The notes below the pieces were generated by a model that saw nothing but the letters and a program-made list of their open reading frames with translations, ran no database searches and was not told where the DNA came from. A stretch of 64,000 nucleotides of DNA, from the NCBI RefSeq assembly GCF_013373365.1, contig NZ_CP035925.1, forward strand, positions 3,968,001 to 4,032,000, written 5' to 3'. Below are positions 37,437 to 46,259 of the stretch, in pieces (the first letter of the stretch is position 1; each line of letters opens with the position of its first letter). A program made the position numbers and the translations under genes. The stretch comes from Lentibacillus sp. CBA3610. GTDB lineage: Bacteria; Bacillota; Bacilli; Bacillales; Amphibacillaceae.

Positions 37437-37571
37437 CTTGTCGTAACAATGTTTGTATGAATAATTTAATGGTTTATCATTTGTATTAACACTGTAAATA
37501 ACAAAATGACAATTTTTATAGTCATTCCCTTATGTGTGTAAGAAGAAGAGGAGAAATACCCCATTGATTAG

Positions 37572-38108
37572 TCAGTTGTCAGTCTGATGGTTACTGTTTC
37601 GCTGCTTACGATTTTCAGCAAATCTTTCAATCAGATGGCCAATGACAGCTCCAATAACTCCGAAAAATAATCCGCTAAAAACTGGAAATGCAAGGAATTG
37701 GAGTGCCTTCACCTGATATAAATGATGTGTCGTGAGTCCGATATTCATTCCGGTGGTCAAGCCGAAGAAAAGCCCGGTAAAATAAACTTTCTTCAGTTCT
37801 TTTTGATGCTCTTGCCTGTATGTGACAGCCTTTGCCTTGTTATATGCCTGCCATAATGAAAATGCAAACACCGACGGGTAAAACAACCCCCACTCATAAT
37901 CAATAATATCATGTGCCATTTCAAAGTCCCCATGAAATGAGTGCATCAATGCGATATTTAAGTTGGAGTATAAATTTATTATGATTTCCCAGGCCACCAG
38001 CAATAGGCCGAGTAAGTAATCCCGATTATACAGCTGTCCAAACCCCGGTAATGCAAATGACCATAGCATCGCTGCCACTGGAGATTTGCATGTGTCATCT
38101 TTTTTCAT
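37572..38108 (-). CDS. Small polytopic membrane protein
   Basis: A 178-residue protein with about four to five helices. The N-terminal SPVAAMLWSFALPGFGQLYN resembles the entry of TM2-type proteins (PGxGQ with a turn of Asn/Tyr). The C-terminal end is charged. It lies 22 bases after a CBO0543-family gene on the same strand and may share its transcript. Function unknown. Confidence 0.7.
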   Translation of the reverse strand: MKKDDTCKSPVAAMLWSFALPGFGQLYNRDYLLGLLLVAWEIIINLYSNLNIALMHSFHGDFEMAHDIIDYEWGLFYPSVFAFSLWQAYNKAKAVTYRQEHQKELKKVYFTGLFFGLTTGMNIGLTTHHLYQVKALQFLAFPVFSGLFFGVIGAVIGHLIERFAENRKQRNSNHQTDN

Positions 38109-38130
38109 TCAAGTCCTTCTTTTCCAATGT

Positions 38131-38673
38131 TTATTTAGGGTAAACTGTATTTTGTTTTAACAATGTGCTTCGCTTTTTTTTCAACTTATTGATTAGGGCA
38201 AAGCGCGGGTTGGAAAATTTTCTAATAAACGCTATAAACCCCCGTTCAATCCATAGAAACGCTGTTATTGACGTTAAATTGTAGAACCAGTTCCATTTTC
38301 GCCAAATAACTAAATTCGTACGTTTTTCCAATTGATACTCCACGATTGTCATCGGGATACTGAACATAAACGATTTTAGCATGGCCATCCAAAACCCCGA
38401 TTTATATGAAAACTGATTGTATAAGACCCCTATATTTGGGAGCAATAAATAGTCAAAGAGTAAGCTTATGTCCAGCTTTTTAAGTATTTGGTTGGGATAG
38501 CGTACCAGTTTATGGGCTGTCACGTATAAGTCCAGCATACCTGCTAAAAATCCAGCCAGCAAAAAGACAATCGTCCAGTCCTTCCGGGGGCGTTTTCTAA
38601 ACCAAACGGGAATCATGCCTAAACCGAGCAACGTTAACAGACCCAGAAAAATTTTCTCAAAGTGGTGTTTCAT
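38131..38673 (-). CDS. CBO0543-family membrane protein
   Basis: A 180-residue protein with about five helices. The C-terminal pattern VEYQLEKRTNLVIWRKWNW is typical of the CBO0543 family found in Firmicutes, which has no known role. An upstream AGGAGG ribosome site is present on the minus strand. It precedes the polytopic gene at 37572. Confidence 0.75.
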   Translation of the reverse strand: MKHHFEKIFLGLLTLLGLGMIPVWFRKRPRKDWTIVFLLAGFLAGMLDLYVTAHKLVRYPNQILKKLDISLLFDYLLLPNIGVLYNQFSYKSGFWMAMLKSFMFSIPMTIVEYQLEKRTNLVIWRKWNWFYNLTSITAFLWIERGFIAFIRKFSNPRFALINKLKKKRSTLLKQNTVYPK

Positions 38674-38759
38674 TCTATCCTCCTAAATACTAGCCTTTTT
38701 TTATCCTTTAACAAAACATGATAAATATGTATTTCAAGTGCTTGAGGCTAAAACAGCCG

Positions 38760-40103
38760 TTATGACTTCAATTTACTCACAGCCTTATAACCGATGACAT
38801 TTATAGGGTCCTTTGGTGACGAGTATGGCGGTGCATAAGCCAGCTCCAATTCGGGTAGTGCATGAACCGTCATTTTCCCTTTCATAGCTGTTGCCAGCAC
38901 AGCTAAACGTTTATCAGCACCTTCTCTCCCAATGACCTGAGCGCCATATAGGCGTCCTGTCTTTTCATCAAAAAGTATTTTTATGCAAATTTTCTCAGCG
39001 CCGGGATAATAGCCGGCATGGGATAAGGCCTCATGTGTAACCTCTTTGTAAGCAATGCCTAAATGATCCAGCACGGCTTGATTCAAACCTGTTGAACCTA
39101 CTGTTAGATCAAACACTTTGAAAATAGCCGACCCTTGTATTCCTGTGTATTCAATCCTGTCACCTTGAAGATGACTGGCTGCGATGAAAGCCTGACGGTG
39201 TGCTGGCCCCGCAAGTGCAACATGTCTTGGTGTACCGGTCAGAAAGTCGTTTGTTTCAACAACATCCCCTACAGCATAAATATCGGGATCGCTCGTTTGC
39301 ATATACTCATTTACCTTGACAGCCCCTGTTTCTCCGATTTCGAGTTCACAGTCTCTGGCCAGTTTTGTATTGGGCCGGATTCCAACAGCTAGTATTGTCA
39401 TATCTGCCTGCAAATTTTTTCCGCTGCCTAAATGCAACGTTGTACCGTTATTCGAAAATGAAGCGAGTTCATCATTTAAAATAAGATGAACGCCTTTGGC
39501 AGCTAAGTGATCCTCGATAATCGATGCCATATCTTTATCAACCAGTTTCATGGCCTGTTCAGAACGGTCGATTACCGTACAGTCAATATTGAGCGCTCTC
39601 AAATTTTCGACCATTTCCAACCCGACAAAACCGGCACCGATAATTGCACAGGTTTTTGGTTCATGTGTTTGTATAAAGCTATGAATGGCATCCATGTCCG
39701 GAATGGTGTGAAGTGTAAACACGCGCTCATCATTAAGTCCTTCCAGGTCAGGCTTAATGGCGGAAGCGCCCGGTGTCAGAACGAGTTTATCATAAGATGA
39801 CTCGTGCTCCCCTGACATATCTCGGTATGTTACGTGCTTGTTTTGTCGATCAATGGCTGTAACCTCTGTATTGGTTTGGACGTTTATGTTGTATTTTTCG
39901 GCAAATTTATCGCTGTTCACGAGCAGGTGCTTTCGCTTCTCAACAACACCACCGATGAAATAGGGCATACCACACGTTGAAAAAGCGATATGCTGATCTT
40001 TATTAAACAAGGTGATTTCAGAATCGTTATCATCACGCCGGAGTTGAGCTGCAATGTTGGCCCCGCCGGCAACACCTCCGACAATTACTATTTTTTCAGC
40101 CAA
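38760..40103 (-). CDS. CoA-disulfide reductase-like FAD/NAD(P) oxidoreductase
   Basis: A 447-residue pyridine nucleotide-disulfide oxidoreductase. FAD motif VIVGGVAGGANIAAQLRR; redox Cys in FSTCGMPYFIGG near residue 43; NAD(P) motif CAIIGAGFVGLEMVENL; second FAD motif DIYAVGDVVE; C-terminal dimerisation domain with GYYPGAEKICIKILFD. Such enzymes reduce CoA disulfide, polysulfide or persulfide. TTG 40103 (MAEKIVIVGG) was chosen because GGAGGAGG lies seven bases upstream; an ATG 42 bases further up would include that ribosome site. The exact substrate is open. Confidence 0.87.
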   Translation of the reverse strand: MAEKIVIVGGVAGGANIAAQLRRDDNDSEITLFNKDQHIAFSTCGMPYFIGGVVEKRKHLLVNSDKFAEKYNINVQTNTEVTAIDRQNKHVTYRDMSGEHESSYDKLVLTPGASAIKPDLEGLNDERVFTLHTIPDMDAIHSFIQTHEPKTCAIIGAGFVGLEMVENLRALNIDCTVIDRSEQAMKLVDKDMASIIEDHLAAKGVHLILNDELASFSNNGTTLHLGSGKNLQADMTILAVGIRPNTKLARDCELEIGETGAVKVNEYMQTSDPDIYAVGDVVETNDFLTGTPRHVALAGPAHRQAFIAASHLQGDRIEYTGIQGSAIFKVFDLTVGSTGLNQAVLDHLGIAYKEVTHEALSHAGYYPGAEKICIKILFDEKTGRLYGAQVIGREGADKRLAVLATAMKGKMTVHALPELELAYAPPYSSPKDPINVIGYKAVSKLKS

Positions 40104-40159
40104 TGTTATAACCTCCTCCATGGTAAAATTCCCTTTAAAAGTCATTTTAACCTATAAAT

Positions 40160-40264
40160 GCTAAAGTTCACGATCAATATGCTGAAGTTCACAAGAAAAG
40201 TGCTAAAGTTCATTCCAAATTCGCTAAAGTTCACAATTAATTCGCTAAAGTTCACAATTAAATC
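40160..40264. repeat. 21-bp tandem array E, five units (YGCTAAAGTTCA core)
   Basis: GCTAAAGTTCA (once GCTGAAGTTCA) starts at 40160, 40181, 40202, 40223 and 40244, exactly 21 bp apart; the remaining 10 bases vary. It lies upstream of the CoADR-like gene and downstream of the NSS terminator. Confidence 0.9.
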
Positions 40265-40274
40265 CTTAACATAT

Positions 40275-40304
40275 GAAAAAAGGAAGCCTGTCGTGCAGAC
40301 TTCC
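40275..40304 (-). terminator. Intrinsic terminator of the kyn/NSS operon
   Basis: On the minus strand GGAAGTCTG / CAGGCTTCC around a 5-base loop, then TTTTTT, four bases after the NSS gene. Confidence 0.85.
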
Positions 40305-40307
40305 ATG

Positions 40308-41642
40308 TTAAATAATCCCTAATGTGTTTAAAAATACGATAACGATGGTGAGGGGGACAACCCACCGCATGACTTGGAACCATAATTGATAGGTTCCGGA
40401 TGACAGGTTGTTTCCATATGAAAATTCCTGTTTAATCAGGGTACGATCCATTTTAATCCCGATGAATAAAGCCATCAATAGACATCCGCCAGGGAGCATG
40501 ATGTTACTGACAAGGAAGTCACTGGCATCAAAGACGGTCAGGCCAAATAGTTTAAAATTTGCCAGCGTACTGGAAGACAGGGCGGCAGGAATCCCTGCAA
40601 TAAAGACGACAAGTCCGGCGATCCAGACGACTTTGGTTCGCGAATAGTTTTTTCTGGCAGTGATCGCTGATGCAATAATCTCCAGCATGCTGAATGCCGA
40701 GGTGAAAATAGCAAACAGGAATAATAATAGGAATAAACTCAGGAACACTTCACCGAATGGCATTTGCGCGAATGCTTCCGGCAATACCATAAATAGCAGC
40801 CCAGGTCCTTCTTCCGGTTCCAGTCCGAATGAAAAGACAACAGGGAAAATCGCCAGCCCGGCTAAAAGCGATACAAAAATATTCATGATTGAAACAGAAG
40901 CCGCCGAAAATGGCAGGCTCACATCTTTTCCGAGATAGGAACTGTATGTCACCATCACGGAGAAACCTACTGCCAGGGCAAAAAAGGATTGACCCAGTGC
41001 ATATAAAATACCCTCTGCTGTGATTTGGGAAAAGTCCGGCTGCAGGAAGAACTTAAGCCCCTCAGCTGCGCCTTCAAAGGTTACGGACCGGATGACCAAT
41101 ATAATAAAAAAGATAAATAATAATGGCATCATCACTTTACTTGCTTTTTCAATCCCGTCTTTAATACCAAAGGAAACAATGATGACTGAGATGATTAAAA
41201 ACAATCCCAGCCCGGAAATGGCGAGGAGCGGTTCACCGGTAATCATCCCAAATAATTGTTCATAATCGGCGTTGTCGGTAATGACGGAGCCAAAAAGCGA
41301 CATAGCGCTGTATATGAGGACCCATCCGCCGACAACACTGTAAAATGACAGCAGGATAAATGCGCCGGCGACACCCCAGTAGCCAATGACCCGCCATCCG
41401 CTTCCGGGAGCCAGTTTCTTATAGGCACTGACAGCCTCTTCCTGGGCACCACGCCCGATAATAAATTCGGCGATCAACAAGGGGAGTCCGATGACTAACG
41501 TAAAAATAATAAACAGCAGGAAAAAGGCACCGCCGCCATTCATACCGGTCATGTAAGGAAATTTCCAGATGGCGCCAAGACCGATTGCCGCGCCTGCTGA
41601 TGATAAGATAAAACCTATTTTGGTTGACCATTGATCACGCAT
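40308..41642 (-). CDS. Sodium-dependent transporter of the NSS family, probable tryptophan importer
   Basis: A 444-residue protein with 11-12 helices, length and start (WSTKIGFILSSAGAAIGLGAIWKFPY) normal for bacterial NSS proteins such as LeuT and TnaT. The unwound TM1 (AAIGLGAIWKFPY) provides the Na+ and substrate site. It is the last gene of kynU-kynB-kynA-NSS, 82 bases after kynA, with a terminator behind it. That context suggests it imports tryptophan for the kynurenine pathway, as the NSS protein TnaT is a tryptophan transporter. The family call is firm; the substrate is inferred. Confidence 0.88.
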   Translation of the reverse strand: MRDQWSTKIGFILSSAGAAIGLGAIWKFPYMTGMNGGGAFFLLFIIFTLVIGLPLLIAEFIIGRGAQEEAVSAYKKLAPGSGWRVIGYWGVAGAFILLSFYSVVGGWVLIYSAMSLFGSVITDNADYEQLFGMITGEPLLAISGLGLFLIISVIIVSFGIKDGIEKASKVMMPLLFIFFIILVIRSVTFEGAAEGLKFFLQPDFSQITAEGILYALGQSFFALAVGFSVMVTYSSYLGKDVSLPFSAASVSIMNIFVSLLAGLAIFPVVFSFGLEPEEGPGLLFMVLPEAFAQMPFGEVFLSLFLLLFLFAIFTSAFSMLEIIASAITARKNYSRTKVVWIAGLVVFIAGIPAALSSSTLANFKLFGLTVFDASDFLVSNIMLPGGCLLMALFIGIKMDRTLIKQEFSYGNNLSSGTYQLWFQVMRWVVPLTIVIVFLNTLGII

Positions 41643-41724
41643 AATTGATTCCTTTCCACTTTAAAAATGTAACCTATATTATATACCATTTCGGGGACCA
41701 TCCACAATCACATGCTGAACTGAG

Positions 41725-42561
41725 TTATAGTTTACTCCTGAGCTCCCATAATTCCGGAAAGAAATAATGATTCAGCACCTGTTTCAAATAACCGACACCA
41801 GATGAGCCGCCGGTACCTGTTTTATGGCCGATGATCCGTTCCACCGTTTTCATATGCCGGAAGCGCCACTGCTGGAACCAGTCTTCAATGTCGACCAGCT
41901 TTTCGGCTAGTTCATACAGCTCCCAGTAGACTGACACGTTCCGGTACACATCCATCCATGCTTTCTCGACAGAGGCATTTTTTTCGTATGTTTTGGAAAA
42001 ATCACGGTCGAGAACCGCCTGATCAATCGCAAATCCATGGCGGGATAAAGCCCGGATCGCAACGTCATAAAGGCCCGGTTTGCAGTAGGCATCCTCTAAA
42101 ATAGCATAAAGTTCGGGTTCCTTTTTATAAATCTTTAAAATATGCGGCGTTTTATAGCCTAAAACAAACTCGACCAGACGGTACTGATAGGATTGGAAGC
42201 CCGACGCATTACCGAGCTTATCGCGGAATTCCATATACTCGGCAGGTGTCAGGGTAGCCAGCACATCCCAGGCGTGAATGATCTGCGACTGTATTTTTGA
42301 GACACGCGCGAGCATTTTGAAGGAGGCCCTCAGGTTATCCTGTTCGATCGCTTCAATCGCGCCTTTGGTTTCGTGGATGATCAGCCTAAGCCAAAGTTCA
42401 CTGACCTGGTGAATAATGATAAAAAGCATTTCATCATGATGATTGGAAAGGCGTTTTTGGCTGTCAAGCAGATAGTCGAGTTGCAGGTAGTCCCCATACG
42501 TCATGTTCTCCACAAAATCAGTGTGGATGCTTTTTTCATTTTCAAATGGATTGTCACGCAT
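41725..42561 (-). CDS. kynA: Tryptophan 2,3-dioxygenase
   Basis: A 278-residue heme dioxygenase starting [49 protein letters not shown] (in pieces: [16 protein letters not shown]) and [19 protein letters not shown] are the conserved TDO segments, including distal His and the GTGGSSG loop; [16 protein letters not shown] follows the usual order. It opens the indole ring to N-formylkynurenine. AGGAGGGATC precedes the ATG, 12 bases after kynB. Confidence 0.97.
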   Translation of the reverse strand: MRDNPFENEKSIHTDFVENMTYGDYLQLDYLLDSQKRLSNHHDEMLFIIIHQVSELWLRLIIHETKGAIEAIEQDNLRASFKMLARVSKIQSQIIHAWDVLATLTPAEYMEFRDKLGNASGFQSYQYRLVEFVLGYKTPHILKIYKKEPELYAILEDAYCKPGLYDVAIRALSRHGFAIDQAVLDRDFSKTYEKNASVEKAWMDVYRNVSVYWELYELAEKLVDIEDWFQQWRFRHMKTVERIIGHKTGTGGSSGVGYLKQVLNHYFFPELWELRSKL

Positions 42562-42573
42562 TCAGGATCCCTC

Positions 42574-43209
42574 CTATTCGTCGATTGACCGCAATACGGC
42601 ACGGACCGGGCTGCCATCAGCACCAGCAATGGCAAGCGGCAGTGCAACCAGCTCATAATGTCCGGACTGCACGTGATCAAGCATCAGGTTTTCCAGAATA
42701 AAAATATCATGACGATACAGCGCATGATGAGCAGGCAGATCCTTACTTTCGGGTGGGTCAACGGATGGCAAATCTACGCCGAGCAATGTGACACCATGTC
42801 CGGATAAAAATTCTGCGGCACTTGGGTCAAGTTCCGGCATATGATTGGGAAAACGTTTCGGATTGTTTGGCAATGACGTCCGTAGTAAAACACGTGATGC
42901 GCCTTGCAGATCAAATGGCTTCAATGTTTCTGCCGTGATTTTTTCCGTATGGCTGACGTCAATGACAACGGCCCTGCCGATATACAAATCCAAATCCAGC
43001 TGATCCACCGTTTTCCCGCTCGAATCATAGTGGAACGGTGCATCAATATGTGTGCCGGTATGAACACTGCCGGTGATTTGTCCGACATTGACCGATCCGG
43101 TTTGTGCTTTTGTATAAGTCAATGCGTAGTCAAATGGCGTATCCCCGGGAAAGTGTGCCATGTCCTGCGTCAGCGGCTGTGTAATATCGATCCATTTTGC
43201 TTGTGGCAT
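42574..43209 (-). CDS. kynB: Kynurenine formamidase (arylformamidase)
   Basis: A 211-residue metal-dependent cyclase-family enzyme with the metal motif HTGTHIDAPFHY and the early WIDITQPLTQDMAHFPGD. It hydrolyses N-formylkynurenine to kynurenine and formate. Its ATG shares one base with the kynU stop (TGATG), so the two are coupled. Confidence 0.96.
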   Translation of the reverse strand: MPQAKWIDITQPLTQDMAHFPGDTPFDYALTYTKAQTGSVNVGQITGSVHTGTHIDAPFHYDSSGKTVDQLDLDLYIGRAVVIDVSHTEKITAETLKPFDLQGASRVLLRTSLPNNPKRFPNHMPELDPSAAEFLSGHGVTLLGVDLPSVDPPESKDLPAHHALYRHDIFILENLMLDHVQSGHYELVALPLAIAGADGSPVRAVLRSIDE

Positions 43210-44480
43210 CAGGCAATGATCCCCCTTTCGTTTTCAAAATATTTATAACGCTCTTCGTCCATGATGGTTTTCAGGATTTGAATGGTCTCCCATACGTCTG
43301 TAAACGTGTTGTACAATGCGACAGGTGCCAGGCGGATGCCGTTTGGTTTGCGGAAATCAGGTATCACGCCGTCTGCTTTTAGTGCTTTGCAAATCCGGGC
43401 TGCATCAGGATGTTCGAGAAATACGTGTCCGCCGCGTTCGGTTTCACTTTTCGGATTGGCGATGGTAAATCCATAACCGGTTAGTTCACTTTCAATCAAT
43501 TCCATTAAATAGTGTGTGAGCAGAAGTGATTTTTGCCGGATGTTAGCAATGCCGGCTTTCGTAAACATCTCCAGTGAACCGAGCAGCGGGGCAGCACTTA
43601 ACAGGTGTGGCGTGCCAATTTGATAGGCACCGGCATTCTGAGCTGGTGTCAGTGTATGCTCCATATCAAATTGTTTTTCTTTCGATGAACTGAACCACCC
43701 GGCAAGCCCCGGTTCATGCCCGAAATGTTTCCGGTTCACATAAAGACCGGCGACACTTCCGGGACCGGCGTTTAAATGTTTGTACGTGCACCAGAGGGCA
43801 AAGTCGACGCCCCAGTCTGACAACTGATGCGGAACCGATCCGATTGAATGGCAGAGATCAAAACCGATTGGGATGCCGCGTTTGTGCGCTTCATGAGTTA
43901 ATGTTTTCATATCAAGCACCTGACCGCTTCGGTAGAGGACAGCGGGAAGAACGATCAAGGCAACGTCATCCGTCATCGCGCTGACAATGTCCCTGGTATC
44001 CAGTATGTTGCCATCTTTGCTTTCAACCTGGATGAGATGGTCATCCGGATCATAGCCTTTCAGTTGCAGCTGGCTTTTCAGGGCGTAAATGTCGGAAGGG
44101 AAATTTAAAGCGTCAGCCAGGATTTTTGTTCGTGTTCCCCCAGGTTTATAAAAACTGGCACTTAGCTGATGCAGATTTGTCGTCGTTGAACCGGTTACAA
44201 CGACTTCTTTAGCTTCGGCTCCTATTAAAGGAGCACTCATCGCACCCAATTTTTCGGACAGGTAATACCAGGGCTCATCACCTTCTGTCCATCCGTCAAT
44301 CGCATACTGTTTCCATGATTTAACCATATCTTCAATAGCCTGTTCTGCGCGTTTTGATAACAGGCCCAGTGAATTGCCGTCCAAGTATATGGTGTCATGT
44401 GGTATATAAAATTCATCCCGGAACTTTGCCAGTTTATCTTGCTGGTCTAAATTGGCTGCATAAGCTTTTTCAGTATTCAT
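43209..44480 (-). CDS. kynU: Kynureninase
   Basis: A 423-residue PLP enzyme. [15 protein letters not shown] at the N-terminus, [28 protein letters not shown] with the PLP-binding Lys, and the C-terminal [16 protein letters not shown] are standard. It cleaves kynurenine to anthranilate and alanine, so the operon ends in anthranilate. First gene of kynU-kynB-kynA-NSS; its upstream region is a 20-bp repeat array shared with the divergent lysine-pathway genes. Confidence 0.96.
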   Translation of the reverse strand: MNTEKAYAANLDQQDKLAKFRDEFYIPHDTIYLDGNSLGLLSKRAEQAIEDMVKSWKQYAIDGWTEGDEPWYYLSEKLGAMSAPLIGAEAKEVVVTGSTTTNLHQLSASFYKPGGTRTKILADALNFPSDIYALKSQLQLKGYDPDDHLIQVESKDGNILDTRDIVSAMTDDVALIVLPAVLYRSGQVLDMKTLTHEAHKRGIPIGFDLCHSIGSVPHQLSDWGVDFALWCTYKHLNAGPGSVAGLYVNRKHFGHEPGLAGWFSSSKEKQFDMEHTLTPAQNAGAYQIGTPHLLSAAPLLGSLEMFTKAGIANIRQKSLLLTHYLMELIESELTGYGFTIANPKSETERGGHVFLEHPDAARICKALKADGVIPDFRKPNGIRLAPVALYNTFTDVWETIQILKTIMDEERYKYFENERGIIA

Positions 44481-44610
44481 GATAGCACCCCATTTACGAG
44501 AATTGGTGGATTTCTTTAATCATAACAATGAAATGGGCTATTTGGAATGTTTAATTTTGAAAGGGGAGTCAGCGGGATTTTGAGGGATGGGGCGAGCAAA
44601 TAGTGACAAC

Positions 44611-44933
44611 ATGGGCGGGAAATCACGAAACATGGGCAAGAAAATCGGAAATATGGGCGTGTGAAACAAAACATGGGCTCGTAAATCAAAACATGGGCGT
44701 GAAATCGAAAATATGGGCGCAAAACCACAAATATGGGCGTGAAATTGAAAACATGGGCTCAAAAGCACAAACATGGGCGTGAAATCGAAAATATGGGCGC
44801 AAAACCACAAACATGGGCGAGAAATCGAAAACATGGGCTCATAAATCAAAACATGGGCGCAAAAGCACAAACATGGGCAGGAAACCCGGAAATATGGGCG
44901 CGAAACCACGAACATGGGCGGCAGAAGGGAAAC
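44611..44933. repeat. 20-bp tandem array B (ATGGGC core), 16 units
   Basis: ATGGGC starts at 44611, 44632, 44653, then every 20 bp to 44873, then 44894 and 44914. Units read ATGGGCGTGAAATCGAAAAT or similar, alternating with ATGGGCGCAAAACCACAAAC. It occupies the intergenic region between the divergent kynU and aminotransferase genes. Only three spacings are 21 bp. Confidence 0.9.
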
Positions 44934-45040
44934 TTGTGCCGCAGAATAAGCGCAGGTCAGTGATCAGAACCTTTTCATCAGTTTAAATTAAAAAATCATT
45001 GCAATTTTTCAAATGGTCATTTACACTGACAGCAGATAAA

Positions 45041-45055
45041 TGAAATGGCATTTCA
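45041..45055. promoter_or_regulatory. Candidate IclR-type operator upstream of the lysine-pathway genes
   Basis: Perfect palindrome TGAAATGGCATTTCA, 25 bases before the aminotransferase ATG. A second dyad, AAATG-GT-CATTT, lies at 45011-45022, and TTTCACAAAATGAAA overlaps the main one. Palindromes of the TGAAAT-ATTTCA kind suit IclR-family regulators, one of which (broken) is encoded in this cluster. Confidence 0.5.
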
Positions 45056-45080
45056 CAAAATGAAACAGGGAGGATGCGGG

Positions 45081-46259
45081 ATGTCTTTTGTCTCTGATAA
45101 AGTGAACAATTTGCCGCCATACTTATTTTCCGAAATTCAGCAGAAGAAAAGAGAGCTCCAGGCAAATGGCGTGGATGTGGTTGATTTAGGAATCGGCGCT
45201 CCGGACTTGCCGACACCAGAGTTTATTATTGACCGGCTGACAGAGGAATCCAAAGTAGCTGCCAATCATAGATATTCCACGTACAGCGGCATTAAAGAGT
45301 TCAGGGAAGCGGTGGCGCATTTTTACCAAAGACAATATGATGTTGAGTTGGATCCGGAAACAGAAGTGCTTGCTGTCATCGGATCAAAAGAGGGAATTGC
45401 AAATTTGATGCATGCTGCAATCAACCCTGGGGATACCGTTCTGGTTCCTGATCCCGGGTACCCGGTATATGGGCCTGCTGTTCATTTAGCCGGCGGGAAA
45501 CGTGCTGCATTGCCACTGGATGATACAAACGGTTATGTACCGTTATATGACCAGGTTGATGACGACAGCATCGATCAGGCAAAATTAATCCTATTAAATT
45601 ATCCCGGCAATCCAACAGCTGCAACCGCCAGCTATGAAACTTTTTTGGAAGCGATTGCATTCGCCGAGTCTAATAAGCTTCTGCTGGTGCATGATGCTGC
45701 ATACGACATGATCACTTTCAACGGATATGAATCACCAAGTGTGATGCAGGTCCCGGGTGCTAAAGCGCATGCGGTGGAATTCGGTTCGCTGTCGAAAAGT
45801 TTCAATATGACCGGCTGGCGGATTGGCTATGTGGTTGGAAACAAGGAAGTCATCAAGGCGCTGGCAGCGTTTAAGAGCAATATTGATTCAAGTCAATTCA
45901 TCCCAATCCAAAAAGCTGCCGCTGCTGCACTGAGAAGTGATTTTTTGGATGTAGAGGCGCATAACGCCATTTATCAGAAGCGTATGGAAAAATTGTATGC
46001 CGGTTTCCGGAAACTTGGCATTGAGGCAGACAAACCAAATGGCACCATCTTTCTGTGGGCAAAGGTTCCGGATGGGTTCACGTCCGTGTCGTTTGCCAAT
46101 AAATTGCTGCACGAAGCAGGTGTTATTGTTACACCGGGAAACGCCTTTGGATCACTTGGTGAAGGATATTTCAGGGTAGCACTTACGGTCCCGGCTGAAC
46201 GCCTGGAGGAAGTCATTGAACGCATGAAACAGTTAGATTTGAAGGAGGTGACGCGTTAA
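45081..46259 (+). CDS. PLP aminotransferase, candidate 2-aminoadipate transaminase
   Basis: A 392-residue class I/II aminotransferase of the LL-diaminopimelate aminotransferase-like group. VVDLGIGAPDLPTPEFI, NYPGNPTAA, HDAAYDMITFNG and the PLP Lys in SLSKSFNMTGWRIGY are visible. ATG 45081 was chosen for GGGAGGATG upstream; an in-frame ATG at 45045 lies in the palindrome. Standing first in a run with a 2-oxo-acid decarboxylase, an aldehyde dehydrogenase and a lysine 6-dehydrogenase, it probably converts 2-aminoadipate to 2-oxoadipate. That substrate is inferred from neighbours; diaminopimelate cannot be ruled out. Confidence 0.82.
   Translation: MSFVSDKVNNLPPYLFSEIQQKKRELQANGVDVVDLGIGAPDLPTPEFIIDRLTEESKVAANHRYSTYSGIKEFREAVAHFYQRQYDVELDPETEVLAVIGSKEGIANLMHAAINPGDTVLVPDPGYPVYGPAVHLAGGKRAALPLDDTNGYVPLYDQVDDDSIDQAKLILLNYPGNPTAATASYETFLEAIAFAESNKLLLVHDAAYDMITFNGYESPSVMQVPGAKAHAVEFGSLSKSFNMTGWRIGYVVGNKEVIKALAAFKSNIDSSQFIPIQKAAAAALRSDFLDVEAHNAIYQKRMEKLYAGFRKLGIEADKPNGTIFLWAKVPDGFTSVSFANKLLHEAGVIVTPGNAFGSLGEGYFRVALTVPAERLEEVIERMKQLDLKEVTR

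Noticed and set aside
44611..44933. CRISPR array
   Set aside because: Units are 20 bp in total with only 6-8 fixed bases, there are no unique spacers of 30-40 bp and no cas genes. The same holds for the other arrays.
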